Of a stretch of 64,000 nucleotides of DNA, positions 45,195 through 56,518 are shown piece after piece. The DNA comes from Rhodoferax sp. (lineage in GTDB: Bacteria; Pseudomonadota; Gammaproteobacteria; Burkholderiales; Burkholderiaceae_C), in assembly GCA_031291295.1 (NCBI GenBank), contig JARLJI010000116.1, positions 62,001 through 126,000 of the forward strand. Direction: 5' to 3'. The stretch's first letter is position 1. Each line of letters begins with the position of its first letter. The translations under genes were made by a program, and so were the position numbers. The notes under the pieces were generated by a model. It saw only the letters and a list, made by a program, of their open reading frames with translations, ran no database searches and was not told the DNA's origin.

Positions 45195-45668
45195 ATGACT
45201 TCCAGGGTCTCGATCCAGACTTTTGATTTCAACCTTGCGACTGAAATCGAAGCGCTGCGTGCAGGCGACCAGCGGGTGGGCGCCGTCTGCAGCTTCATCG
45301 GCACGGTGCGTGACCGCAATGACGGCAACGCAATCAGCGCGATGGAGCTCGAGCACTACCCCGGCATGACCGAAAAGGCCATCGAGGCCATGATCGACGA
45401 GGCGCACCGGCGCTTCGAGATCTATGCGGCCCGCGTGATCCACCGCGTCGGCCTGCTGCAACCGCTCGACCAGATCGTGATGGTGGCCGTGACGTCTTCG
45501 CACCGGGGCCAGAGCTTTCAGGCCTGCGAGTTCCTGATGGACTACCTGAAAACCCAGGCGCCGTTCTGGAAAAAAGAGCAGACGCCCGATGGTGCGCGCT
45601 GGGTCGATGCGCGCGTCAGCGACGATGCGGCGCTCGCCAAATGGGGTATCCGCGCAAGCAACGCTTGA
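45195..45668 (+). CDS. moaE: Molybdopterin synthase catalytic subunit MoaE
   Basis: MoaE converts precursor Z to molybdopterin with MoaD. The 157-aa protein has VCSFIGTVRDRNDG, the ELEHYPGMTEKAI block, HRVGLL, and the catalytic lysine region FWKKEQTPDGARWV. Confidence 0.95.
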   Translation: MTSRVSIQTFDFNLATEIEALRAGDQRVGAVCSFIGTVRDRNDGNAISAMELEHYPGMTEKAIEAMIDEAHRRFEIYAARVIHRVGLLQPLDQIVMVAVTSSHRGQSFQACEFLMDYLKTQAPFWKKEQTPDGARWVDARVSDDAALAKWGIRASNA

Positions 45669-45721
45669 ACGCACGGTTGGGGTTGGGTTGATCTGTGTCA
45701 GGACATGGACCTGCTGAAACA

Positions 45722-45750
45722 CTTGAAAATGCGGGAGTTCAGCACCAGTT
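45722..45750 (+). promoter_or_regulatory. Candidate sigma-32 heat-shock promoter of clpB
   Basis: CTTGAAA at 45722-45728 matches the sigma-32 -35 consensus exactly. After 14 bp, CACCAGTT at 45743-45750 matches 6 of 8 positions of CCCCATNT. The clpB ATG is 26 bases further on. Confidence 0.6.
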
Positions 45751-45775
45751 ACGTAGCCATCAGGAGCTCAATTCC

Positions 45776-48362
<2,587 letters not shown>

Positions 48363-48388
<26 letters not shown>

Positions 48389-48788
48389 GCCGCTCGTGCG
48401 GGCTTGCATGGGCCCGCACCCAGGCGGCGAAGGCGTCTTCGGTGATGTCGCCGGTGGCAACGGCCAGCATGGTGACGGTTGCGTCGGCTTGCGACACATT
48501 CAGCCGGTAGCCATTGAGGTAGAGAAACAAACCGGTGGCCAGAAAGGCAGCGCGTTTGTTGCCGTCAACAAACGGGTGATTTTTGGCCAGTCCCACGGTG
48601 TAGCTGGCGGCCAGCGCTGCCACATCCGGCGGCTGGGCTGGGTCAGCGTAAGCCAGCAGGTTCAACGGCCGGCCCAGTGCGGAGTCCAGCAGTCCTTCGT
48701 CACGCAAACCGGCTCCACCGCCATGCTCGGCCAAGCTTTCGCCGTGCAGCAGCAACAGCGCCGATTTGCTAATCCAGCGCCAGGTCAT
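48363..48788 (-). CDS. Doc-family toxin (Fic fold) of a type II toxin-antitoxin pair
   Basis: Doc toxins phosphorylate EF-Tu and stop translation. The 141-aa protein has the Fic-fold Doc motif HPFVDGNKR (residues 71-79) and Doc-type flanks ([31 protein letters not shown]). It overlaps the antitoxin stop by four bases and is translated after it. Its 3' end runs 26 bases into the end of clpB on the opposite strand, so the last eight residues are antisense to clpB codons. Confidence 0.9.
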
Positions 48789-49009
48789 TTGGCCAACTGG
48801 TGAAAGGTGTCACGGAAATCGCGCATAAAGGCCCGGCCTGCCGCGATTTCTTCCTCCAGTGCCGGGTCATACGGCGTGAGCGTGTAGCCGTCTGGCGTTT
48901 CGGTCAGAAACACGGTTTCGCCCTTGCCCAGCTTCAGCCGCGCAAGCGCTTCCTTGGGTAGAACCACGCCTACGGAGTTGCCAATCTGGGTGAGTTTGAG
49001 CACGTGCAT
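48785..49009 (-). CDS. AbrB/MazE-family antitoxin
   Basis: This 74-aa protein has a SpoVT/AbrB swapped-hairpin DNA-binding domain (LTQIGNSVGVVLPKEALARLKLGKGETVFLTET) followed by an acidic C-terminal tail likely to neutralise the Doc toxin. It precedes the toxin in the same unit. An inverted repeat 14 bases upstream is a likely autorepression site. Confidence 0.9.
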   Translation of the reverse strand: MHVLKLTQIGNSVGVVLPKEALARLKLGKGETVFLTETPDGYTLTPYDPALEEEIAAGRAFMRDFRDTFHQLAK

Positions 49010-49022
49010 GGTGTTCTTTCGT

Positions 49023-49038
49023 TATTACAGACGTAATA
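49023..49038. promoter_or_regulatory. Inverted repeat operator of the toxin-antitoxin pair
   Basis: TATTAC-AGAC-GTAATA has perfect 6-bp arms and lies 14 bases before the antitoxin start, over the region expected to hold the minus-strand promoter. AbrB/Doc pairs usually repress themselves at such sites. Confidence 0.6.
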
Positions 49039-49351
49039 CTAAACTGGCGAAACGGCGGCGTCAAACAGGCCATCAGGGGCGGGCGGGCGGGCCTGTGTCA
49101 AGACTGGCCGCGCCAGCCATGGCCCTCGCGCCGCGCCCGGCCCAGCGCTTCCAGGGTGTCCAGAATGCGGGGCAAGCCTTTTTTCCATGGGCCCTTGCCT
49201 TTGAAGCGGGCTTCGATCTCTGGCACGGTCTGGGCTGCGGCGGCGCTGGCGAGGATTTGCGCCAGGGCGCGCACCTGATCGGGCAGGGTGCTGGGCCAGG
49301 GCTGGGTGCTGGCTCGGGCCTCCCGCATGCCCTTATTTTCCGAATCAAGTG

Positions 49352-49410
49352 CCAAATCGGCCTGTAGCCCTTGTGGGATGGGAACTGATTGCTCTTGATT
49401 TGATAGTGAC
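49352..49410 (+). repeat. Dispersed two-hairpin element, copy in the restriction pseudogene
   Basis: Core-first on the plus strand: AAATCGGCCTGTAGCCCTTG, spacer, then TTGCTCTTGATTTGATAGT. On the gene strand it encodes LSNQEQSVPIPQGLQADL, nearly the same peptide as the copy in the EamA gene at 61920-61976. Confidence 0.85.
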
Positions 49411-50293
49411 TGGCGAAGCGCCGGGTTCTGGAACTCGGGGCGCAGCCAGCGGATGTGGCCGTTTTTTTCCTCGGCGGCGCGGCTGGCGTTGAGCGCGACC
49501 AGCTGCATCAGCAGTGCGTCGGTGCCCCGGCCGGGCGTGAGGCCGTAGGCTTGCAGCACGGCGGCGTCGAGCTCGTCATGCAGTTCCCTGAGCACGCCGA
49601 CCAGGCCTTGTTCGTGAATCGTTTTTTCCTTCGCCGTCAGCGCCCGGCCGTCGCGCAGCGCTTCGAGCACGTTGTACAGGCCCGTGAGCGTCAGGCCCGC
49701 GTGTGCGGCCTGCTGGCGCTTGCGATGCGCATCGATCTGCTCGGCGAGTTGGGCGATGCGCTGGCGCAGGGCTGGCGTCAGGCCGGTGTCGGCGTCGGGG
49801 AAGGGGAAGGTTTCGAAGCAGCGGGATTTGACGTAAACCGGGTCGTTGCCAACGCCAAGCCAACTGCCTGTTGCCAACGACCAGCTGACATGCGCACGGC
49901 TGGACAGCACGCCGAGTACAAAAGCGTCGTCAAGGGCAATGGCGATCAGCTTGTTGTCGGGCAGGATGCTGGCGTCGAGGAACTGGAAGGTGCGGTGCTT
50001 GGCGGTTTCGACGGTGGCGATGTAGCGGGGCAGGCCGGCGAGTTGCTTGCGCATTTCCTGACGCGGTTTGCCATGCAACCACCACAGCTTCGCGTATCCC
50101 GCTCCATCCTTGCTCGTGCCTTTCGCATCGCGCTCGGGTTTCACGCGCTCCAGCAGCCGCTGGTAAATCGCTGGAAACTGCTCACGTACCTGCGCCGCGG
50201 TCAGACTAAACAGGTCGATCACCATCACGCCGCGCGGTGTGTCGGTCAGGTCGCGGCCGTTGCGGTAGGCGCGGATGATGGGGTGCGCGCGCT

Positions 50294-50335
50294 GGCCCCC
50301 ACCCCCGCCCTCCCCCAGCGGGGGAGGGAGCAAGA
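50294..50335 (+). repeat. REP-like C/G-rich palindrome in the restriction pseudogene
   Basis: CCCTCCCCC-AGC-GGGGGAGGG is a 9-bp perfect hairpin preceded by CCCCCACCCCCG. On the gene strand it is translated as LLPPPLGEGGGGG, a peptide I have often seen where this type of repeat falls within genes. Confidence 0.7.
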
Positions 50336-50860
50336 GGCTGGCTTCTGCCGGCGTGACGATGAAACCGGCGCCGTGCAGTTTCACGCCGGGTGAGGAGACA
50401 TTGGCGTTGGCCTGCAGCGCCACGGCGGACGCCACGTTCGCGCCAATGCTCAGGTCGGCATGGATCAGCCCGTTCGACTCGGCCAGCGTGACATTCACCT
50501 CGCCGAACTCACCGGTTCGCTCGTCGGTGACGGTGAGCAGGCGACCCGCCCCAAGGTCCGCCAAATCGGGGTCAGAGCCGTCGCCCTGCGGGCGCGGATC
50601 CGCCCCCGCTTTGGCTAGCTTGGCTGCCAGTTTCGCCGTATTGCGTGCGCCCACCGTCATGGCAATGCGCACCGCCGCCCCATTCGCGCTGTCCACCCAC
50701 GGATGATCCGCAATGGCGAACACCAGGGACACCGCACCGGCAGCGGGGTGCGGCCTGCCGGGGACCGATTTCTGCGCGTTTGGCAGTATGAGGGCCGCGG
50801 CGGGTCGTGCCCCGCTGCCGGCACCCCGCCCTGCGCCGGAGCGCTCGGCCCCCGACCCCA

Positions 50861-50891
50861 ACCCTTCGACAGGCTCAGGGCGAACGAAGGG
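50861..50891 (+). repeat. CTTCGACAGGCTCAGG-type repeat in the restriction pseudogene
   Basis: ACCCTTCGACAGGCTCAGGG then CGAACGAAGGG is a repeat spread across many proteobacteria. On the gene strand it gives the tell-tale peptide PFVRPEPVEGL. Confidence 0.75.
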
Positions 50892-51577
50892 CAGCACGGA
50901 TCGGCCTTCAAGCACCGCCTGCACCACACGCCGGTTGAAGGTCTGGCGCAGGCTGTTGGTGGTGATCAGGCCAAAGCGCCGTGCCCGCCCGCACGCCGCC
51001 AGCGCCGCCGCGCGGCTCCACCAGTACATGACGAAGTCGGCGCTCTCGGGCACTTCGGGCCATACGCTGCGCAGCGCCTCGACATAGCCGTCGCCCAGCG
51101 CCGCGCGCATGCTGCTGGCGCCGATGAAGGGCGGGTTGCCCACGATGAAATCGGCGCTCGGCCACGCGGCCTGGCGCGGCCGGATATAGCGCCACTGCGG
51201 CACCTGTGCGGCCTCGTCGGGCACCGGCGCGCCGGTCACCGGGTGGGTCTTGTAGGTAGCGCCATCCCAACGCGTGAGGAGCTGGCCGTGCTCGTCATAC
51301 GCCAACCCGGACTCGTCGCTTTGCAGCACCGCGTCGCGGTGGGCTATGTTGCCGTAGTCGTGCACCACGGGTTCGGCCACGGCCTTGTTGCCGCGTGTGC
51401 GGATGTGCCATTGCAAATAACCAATCCACAGCACCAGTTCGGCCATGGCGGCGGCGCGCTCGTTCAGCTCAATGCCCAGCAGTTGCCGGGGCGTGACGGT
51501 TTCGCCCTCCAGGCCCAGCAGCACTTGCGTGTCGCCCAGCGCTTCGAGCTGGTTCACGACTTCGCCCTCTAACCGCT

Positions 51578-52651
51578 TCAGGTGTTCGAGCGTGGCTCCA
51601 CATAGGCGCGCGGCGTGTAGTGCGCGCCCAGCGCATGGCGCTCGGCGGGGTCCAGCGCGCGCTCCAGCAGGGTGCCGAAAATGGCCGGCTCGACCTCGCG
51701 CCAGTTGCTGTTGGCGGCCAGGATCAGGCCGTCAATTTGCTCCTGATTCAATAGCAAACTATAGCCGTCGTTATTGGGCTGCTTGAACAATTTGCCATTA
51801 AAGCGCAGCACGGGGCTGGCCAGCGCGGCGGAAAAGCCGCCGCGGTCCATGTCGGCCCACACCACGCGCAGCATTTGCTGCAGGGTGGCGGGCTGCTCTC
51901 TATGGGTTTGCAGCAGCCGCAGAAAAGCGCCTTCGGGCAGCAGCTCGACGTCTTCGGCGAACATGGAAAACAACGCCCGCGTGAGGAAGGCGGCAACGTG
52001 GTCGGGCCGGTGGCCGCTGCGCTCCAGCGAGCGCGCCAGAGCGGCCAGCTGCGTGGCGACCTGGCGCGTGACGCGGGCGCTGGCGCGGCTCGGGTCCAGG
52101 CTGTCGGGGTCACTCCAGATGCGGCGCAGGGTGTCACGCACCTCACTGCGCGCCAGGTCGGCCAGCAGCAACCGATGGCTGCGCGGGTCCGGGAAGGGCG
52201 TGTAGGTGGCGCCGCTGCGGCTGAATTCGGAATACAGCTCGATCACGTTGCCGACATCGACCACCAGCAAAAACGGCGGCCGTCCTTCGGCGGCCGGCAA
52301 GGCGCGGGCGTAGCCTTCGGCCTGGGCGCGGGCGCGCAGCAGGGCGTCGTCAAAGCCCCTCGTGTGAGGGCCGGTCTTGAGCTTTTTGGCCTCCAGCACG
52401 AAGTGGCCCCGGCGGTAGCAGTCGACGCGGCCGGCGCTGCTGCTGCCGTCGCCGTGGTGGAAGGTGATGGGACGCTCGAACATATAGTCCTGCTCGGGCG
52501 TGGGGTGGGGCGCTGGCACGCCGAGCAGGTCGCACAACTCGCGCACAAAGCTTTGGGCGGTGGACAGTTCGCTGGCGCTGACACCCTGCCAGCGCTGGAT
52601 AAAGGCTTGCGCGCTGGCGTCGGCTTGAGGACTGCGGGTGGCTTCTTGCAT
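51578..52651 (-). pseudogene. 5' fragment of the type IIG-like restriction-modification gene (nuclease and helical parts)
   Basis: This 357-codon frame is the N-terminal part: a PD-(D/E)xK-like nuclease segment (GRVDCYRRGHFVLEAKKL) and a helical connector ending [12 protein letters not shown]. At about 51590-51605 the homologous sequence breaks off and the frame runs out (PRSNT, stop). The downstream fragment continues in another frame with TLEHLKRLEGEV. The simplest explanation is one deletion of about 75 codons, removing the SAM-binding motif, plus a frameshift. Confidence 0.8.
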
Positions 52652-52709
52652 CGCAGGGATGATAGCGGGCGGTATCAGCGCACCGACGGCACCATGAGGT
52701 TAGGATGCA

Positions 52710-53213
52710 ATGCATCCCAACCTCCCGTTTTTCGTCGTGACCTCCACCCCAAACCCTGCAGACATCCCCGAAGGCTTTCACCCCGTCAGCATCGGCGGTC
52801 CCTTCATGGCCCACAACGGCCCGCTGTTCGCCAAATGGATCGGAGATCGTGTGCTGCTCGGCTTTCGGGTCGCGCCGCAGCACACCAACCCCTTGAACAT
52901 CTGCCACGGCGGCATGCTGGCCTCGTTCGCCGACATGCTGATGCCCTGCGCCGCGATCTACCAGATGCAGGGCGAGCGCCGCTTCCTGCCCACCATCAGT
53001 CTCAACATCGACTACCTGGGCGCGTCGCCCCTGGGCGCCTGGGTGCAGGGCCAGGCCGACGTGCTGCGCACCACGCGCAACATGCTGTTTGCGCAGGGCC
53101 TGGTGACGGCCGACGGCGCGCCCGTGCTGCGCGTCAGCGGCATTTTCAAGATGGGCCCGTTGCTGGGCGATGGGGCAGACCGCGACCCGTTCAAGCTGCG
53201 CCCACAGCCCTGA
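52710..53213 (+). CDS. PaaI-family hotdog thioesterase
   Basis: This 167-aa protein has the hotdog-fold motif NICHGGMLASFADMLM, typical of PaaI-type acyl-CoA thioesterases, followed by ISLNIDYLGASPLGAWVQG. The probable substrate is an aryl- or acyl-CoA. An imperfect palindrome overlaps the ATG (GGTTAGGATGC/GCATCCCAACC). Its 3' end overlaps the convergent cbpM by 23 bases. Confidence 0.85.
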   Translation: MHPNLPFFVVTSTPNPADIPEGFHPVSIGGPFMAHNGPLFAKWIGDRVLLGFRVAPQHTNPLNICHGGMLASFADMLMPCAAIYQMQGERRFLPTISLNIDYLGASPLGAWVQGQADVLRTTRNMLFAQGLVTADGAPVLRVSGIFKMGPLLGDGADRDPFKLRPQP

Positions 53214-53511
53214 GCCGTGCGCGCAGCGCCTCGAGTTCATCCAGCAATTGCAGCGCCAGTGCGGCGCCGGCAACGTTCACGCCCAAGTCGCGCTGCAGGC
53301 GCACGGCCACGCTGGCGTGGCGCACCTGAACGCCCGTGAAGCGCCACTGATCGGGGACCTGGCCCGCCGGCGTGAGCACGCCTTCCTCGACCAGTTCGGC
53401 GATGAAGTCGGTCTGCGCCATGCAGGCCCGGCAGAGTTCGGCCAGCGTCAACCCGGTCTGCTCTTCCAGAATGAATACGGTGGATTGCGACGGTGTGTTG
53501 TTGGGGCTCAT
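53191..53511 (-). CDS. cbpM: Chaperone modulator CbpM
   Basis: This 106-aa MerR-like protein inhibits CbpA. It has TLAELCRACMAQTDFIAELVEEGVLTP and RHASVAVRLQRDLGVNVAGAALALQLLDEL. It follows cbpA by two bases on the same strand, the standard cbpA-cbpM pair. Confidence 0.87.
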   Translation of the reverse strand: MSPNNTPSQSTVFILEEQTGLTLAELCRACMAQTDFIAELVEEGVLTPAGQVPDQWRFTGVQVRHASVAVRLQRDLGVNVAGAALALQLLDELEALRARLRAVGAA

Positions 53512-53513
53512 GC

Positions 53514-54482
53514 TCAGACTCCCAGTTTGGTGCGGGGATTGAACGATTTGAACTGCGCGGCCATGCTCTGGTACAACGACTTCGCGGCATCGCTGTCGGC
53601 GGGGGGCAGGGCGATCTGCAGCACAAAATAAAAATCACCGGGCGTGCTGGCAGGTGTCGCCCCCGGGATGCCGCGGCCCTTGAGCCGCAGCTTGCGCCCG
53701 GCCGCGGAGCCGGCGGGTATCTTCAGTTCGACCTCGCCGGTGGGCGTGGGCACCTTGATTTCAGCGCCCAGCGCCGCCTCCCAAGGCGCGACCGGCAGAT
53801 CGAGATAGACATCGTGCCGGTCGACCCGGTAGCGCGCATGCGTGCGAAATTCGACTTCCAGGTACAGATCCCCGGCGCTGCCCTGGCCGATGCCGGGCGA
53901 GCCCTGTCCGGCCAGCCGGATGTGCTGGCCGGCCCGCACGCCGCGCGGAATGGTGAACTCGATCTGGTGTTCGCGCGTTGAGACATGCCCCTGGGCGTCC
54001 ACCTGCGGCATTTGCAGCGTGATGATGCGCGTGGCGCCGTTGTAGGCGTCCTCCAGGTCGATCTGGATTTTGGCGTGGCGGTCCTCGCCCTGGGCGTGGA
54101 ACGAGGCCTGGGCACCGCGCCCGCTGCGTCCGCCGCCAAAGCTGCGCCCGAACAGCGACTCGAAGAAATCGCTGAAATCTTCCGCGCCCGCACCGTCGGC
54201 ACCGGCGCCCGCGGATTCGAAACCCGCGTTCCAGTCGGGGGGCGGACGGAAATCCTGCCCCGCGTGGTAGTTGGGTCCGAGCCGGTCGTAGGCCGCACGC
54301 TTTTCAGGATCGCGCAACACCTCGTAGGCCTCGCCGACCTCCTTGAATTGCTTTTCGGCATCGGGCTCCTTGCTGACGTCCGGGTGGTATTTGCGCGCCA
54401 GCCGCCGGTGCGCGCGCTTGATGTCATCCTGCGTCGCGTCGCGCGCCAGCCCCATGACCTTGTAGTAATCCTTGAATTCCAT
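53514..54482 (-). CDS. cbpA: DnaJ-like curved-DNA-binding protein CbpA
   Basis: CbpA is a DnaK co-chaperone and nucleoid protein. The 322-aa protein has a J domain at 5-70 with the HPD motif ([10 protein letters not shown]), a G-rich linker, no zinc-finger repeats, and a two-part DnaJ C-terminal domain ([41 protein letters not shown]). cbpM is coupled downstream. Confidence 0.94.
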   Translation of the reverse strand: MEFKDYYKVMGLARDATQDDIKRAHRRLARKYHPDVSKEPDAEKQFKEVGEAYEVLRDPEKRAAYDRLGPNYHAGQDFRPPPDWNAGFESAGAGADGAGAEDFSDFFESLFGRSFGGGRSGRGAQASFHAQGEDRHAKIQIDLEDAYNGATRIITLQMPQVDAQGHVSTREHQIEFTIPRGVRAGQHIRLAGQGSPGIGQGSAGDLYLEVEFRTHARYRVDRHDVYLDLPVAPWEAALGAEIKVPTPTGEVELKIPAGSAAGRKLRLKGRGIPGATPASTPGDFYFVLQIALPPADSDAAKSLYQSMAAQFKSFNPRTKLGV

Positions 54483-54559
54483 TCAGACCTCCGTGGAGAT
54501 GTACATCATAGGTTGCGCGCCAGGCCCGCTATGTTCAAATTCAGCAAAGGAATTCAATT

Positions 54560-54892
54560 TTGTCCGATCTGATCGCCGTTGTTGTCCGCTTCGTGCTGCG
54601 CATTTTTTTGCTGCTGATGGCGCTGGTTTTCATTGCCAGCCTGCTGCTGGCGGGCGCATTGCTGCTGGCGGTGTGGGGTGTGCGCCGGCTTTGGGCGCGA
54701 CTCACGGGCCGGCCCGTCAGCCCCTGGGTTTTCCACGTCGATCCGCGCGCCCAATGGAGCCGGTTCTACCACGCGGCCGACCAGTGGCCGCCCCGTTCAT
54801 CCAGATCGGGGCGGGCGGGCGATTCGCAGGGCAAGCCGCAAGACGTGCAGGACGTGGAAGTCAAGGAGCCCAGGAAGCCCGCCGAACGCTGA
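54560..54892 (+). CDS. Small membrane protein of unknown function
   Basis: This 110-aa protein starts at a TTG with AAGGA eight bases upstream. Residues about 5-42 form one or two hydrophobic helices (VVRFVLRIFLLLMALVFIAS and on). The rest is hydrophilic and Pro/Arg-rich, with PWVFHVDPRAQWSRFYHAAD as the most structured-looking stretch. I do not recognise the family. It is divergent from cbpA. Confidence 0.65.
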   Translation: MSDLIAVVVRFVLRIFLLLMALVFIASLLLAGALLLAVWGVRRLWARLTGRPVSPWVFHVDPRAQWSRFYHAADQWPPRSSRSGRAGDSQGKPQDVQDVEVKEPRKPAER

Positions 54893-54994
54893 CGGCAGAT
54901 ATTGCGTAAATGCCATGTAAAGACGGTTGACACCTACATCTTCGCATCCGGCCCGCAATCACAATGGTTATTTCACCACTAAGGAGTGCCTGAG

Positions 54995-55444
54995 ATGAAA
55001 AGCAAAGCTGTTATGGCCGCCATCGCGGCGATGTCAATGACCTTCGCGGGCGTTGCGCTCGCGCAGGGCAGTGACCCCCAGTCTGGCGCCCGAAATGGGG
55101 ATCACCGTCAAGGCGGCGAGCAAATTCGTCGCGGCGGCATGGGCCAACCTGGTTCGAATGCCCAAGGTGGGGATCACCGTCAAGGCGGTGAGCAAATTCG
55201 TCGCGGCGGCATGGGCCCACAATCTATTCCGAACAACGAACGCGGTGCAGGCCCGGACCATAACTTCCGTCGGGGAGGTCGCCTGCCCAACGAATATCGC
55301 AACCATCAGTATGTTGTGGACGATTGGAGAGACCACCACCTGAGTGCCCCGCCACGCGGCTACCAGTGGGTGCAAACCGGGGGCGACTACGTGCTGGTGG
55401 CGATTGCAACGGGCATCATCGCGCAGATCCTTTTGGGTCAGTAA
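54995..55444 (+). CDS. RcnB family periplasmic protein with an internal tandem repeat
   Basis: This 149-aa protein has a cleavable signal peptide (to about AQG) and the RcnB domain at about 97-149: LPNEYRNHQYVVDDWRDHHL, PPRGYQWVQTGGDYVLVAIA. RcnB-type proteins affect nickel/cobalt homeostasis in E. coli. Between them is a Gly/Arg-rich spacer containing GDHRQGGEQIRRGGMG twice. AAGGAG at 54981-54986 supports ATG 54995 over GTG 54986. Confidence 0.85.
   Translation: MKSKAVMAAIAAMSMTFAGVALAQGSDPQSGARNGDHRQGGEQIRRGGMGQPGSNAQGGDHRQGGEQIRRGGMGPQSIPNNERGAGPDHNFRRGGRLPNEYRNHQYVVDDWRDHHLSAPPRGYQWVQTGGDYVLVAIATGIIAQILLGQ
55097..55217 (+). repeat. In-gene tandem duplication in the RcnB-like gene
   Basis: Two copies of a 49-bp unit (55097-55145 and 55169-55217, period 72 bp = 24 codons) are almost identical in DNA. 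The near absence of silent changes indicates a recent duplication or conversion. Confidence 0.85.
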
Positions 55445-55468
55445 CCGCGCACGTCGGTGCCAGTGGGC

Positions 55469-56299
55469 TCACTGCCCCTGCACCGCTGCCGCAAAGCGGC
55501 TGGGCGATTGTCCCATGGCGGCCTTGAACATGGCCGAGAACGCGCTGTCGCTGGCATAGCCGCTGGCGGCCGCCACCTCGCTCACGGGCCTGCCGCGCGC
55601 CAGCAGCGGTAGCGCGTGAGCCAACACCGCCTGCTGGCGCCACTGCTGGTAGCTGGTGCCCAGTTCGTCGCGGAACAGGCGCGCCATGGTGCGCTCGCTG
55701 GCGCCGGTGTCGGCCGCCCAGTCGGCCAGCGTGGCGCGCTCGGCGGGCGCCCGCAGCACGGCCTCGCACAGCGCGCGCAGCCGCTTGTCGCCGGTCTGCC
55801 GGTGCGGCAAAGGCACACCGAGCGACTGTGTATCGGCATGCGCGATCTCTTCCTGAACCAGCGCGGCCAACAGGGCTTCGCGCGACGCAGCTATCGGCGC
55901 ATCGAGCGCATGAATGAGCTCGCGCAGCAACGGCGAGACCACGATCACGCGGCAGCCCTGCCAGCCCTTCGGCGTCGTGCTGGCGTCGAGGTACAACGTG
56001 CGCAGTTCGGCCGCTTCCCGCACGTTGATCGCGTGCATCGCGCCCGGCGCAATCCAGACGGCACGTGACGGCGGCACGATGTAGGTCACCTCGTCGGCAA
56101 CCGCATCGCTCCGGGTGACCGTGACCTGCACGATGCCGGTGGCGCAATACGCCAGCTGGGCCCAGGCGTGGCGGTGCGGCTCGAAGTGGGTGTCCACCGG
56201 CAAGGTGCGGGCGCGTACCCGCACCGGGCGCTGGACGCTGGGTGTGTAGAGGTCGGTGTTACCCACCGGCATGAACGTGATGGGGGCGTTGCGCGGCAT
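55469..56299 (-). CDS. AraC-family transcriptional regulator with cupin sensor
   Basis: This 276-aa regulator has an N-terminal cupin-like domain (HFEPHRHAWAQLAYCATGIV, PPSRAVWIAPG) and a C-terminal AraC domain at about 170-272 with two helix-turn-helix motifs (LADWAADTGASERTMARLFR; VSEVAAASGYASDSAFSAMF, followed by GQSPSRF). It is divergent from the TPP enzyme and may control it. The effector is unknown. Confidence 0.88.
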   Translation of the reverse strand: MPRNAPITFMPVGNTDLYTPSVQRPVRVRARTLPVDTHFEPHRHAWAQLAYCATGIVQVTVTRSDAVADEVTYIVPPSRAVWIAPGAMHAINVREAAELRTLYLDASTTPKGWQGCRVIVVSPLLRELIHALDAPIAASREALLAALVQEEIAHADTQSLGVPLPHRQTGDKRLRALCEAVLRAPAERATLADWAADTGASERTMARLFRDELGTSYQQWRQQAVLAHALPLLARGRPVSEVAAASGYASDSAFSAMFKAAMGQSPSRFAAAVQGQ

Positions 56300-56518
56300 G
56301 GTGGTTTGGCCGGAAATCGGTAAAAACTGTAGTTTTGTCGCAATCTCGCATTCAGCGGCGATATTACGATGGCGCCGCGAATACTTCAACCGCCCTGAAC
56401 CCGCGCCCGAGCTTGCAGCATGACGCGCCGAATCGTCATTCGTCGCGGCCATGGCGCGACGGCTTGCACGGATAATCTCCAACAGCATCGTTTCACCCAC
56501 CATTCCTGCGAGCCAACC

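Larger units (their letters stand above)
49098..51557 (-). pseudogene. 3' fragment of a type IIG-like restriction-modification gene (methyltransferase and specificity parts)
   Basis: This open frame (819 codons from a GTG) contains the methyltransferase part downstream of motif I: LLGIELNERAAAMAELVLWI, the catalytic motif IV FIVGNPPFIGASSM, then a long target-recognition-like region and a conserved C-terminus (LPFPDADTGLTPALRQRI). The motif I block (DPACGSGNF type) is absent. Just upstream in this frame, before the GTG, one can read TLEHLKRLEGEV, which in intact relatives follows motif I. It also carries three unrelated repeats (49352-49410, 50294-50335, 50861-50891). It is probably nonfunctional. 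Confidence 0.8.

Noticed and set aside
51748-51784. AATAGCAAACTATAGC-like palindrome inside the 5' restriction fragment
   Set aside because: It resembles the dispersed element, but the encoded [12 protein letters not shown] fits native family sequence and the core is not convincing.
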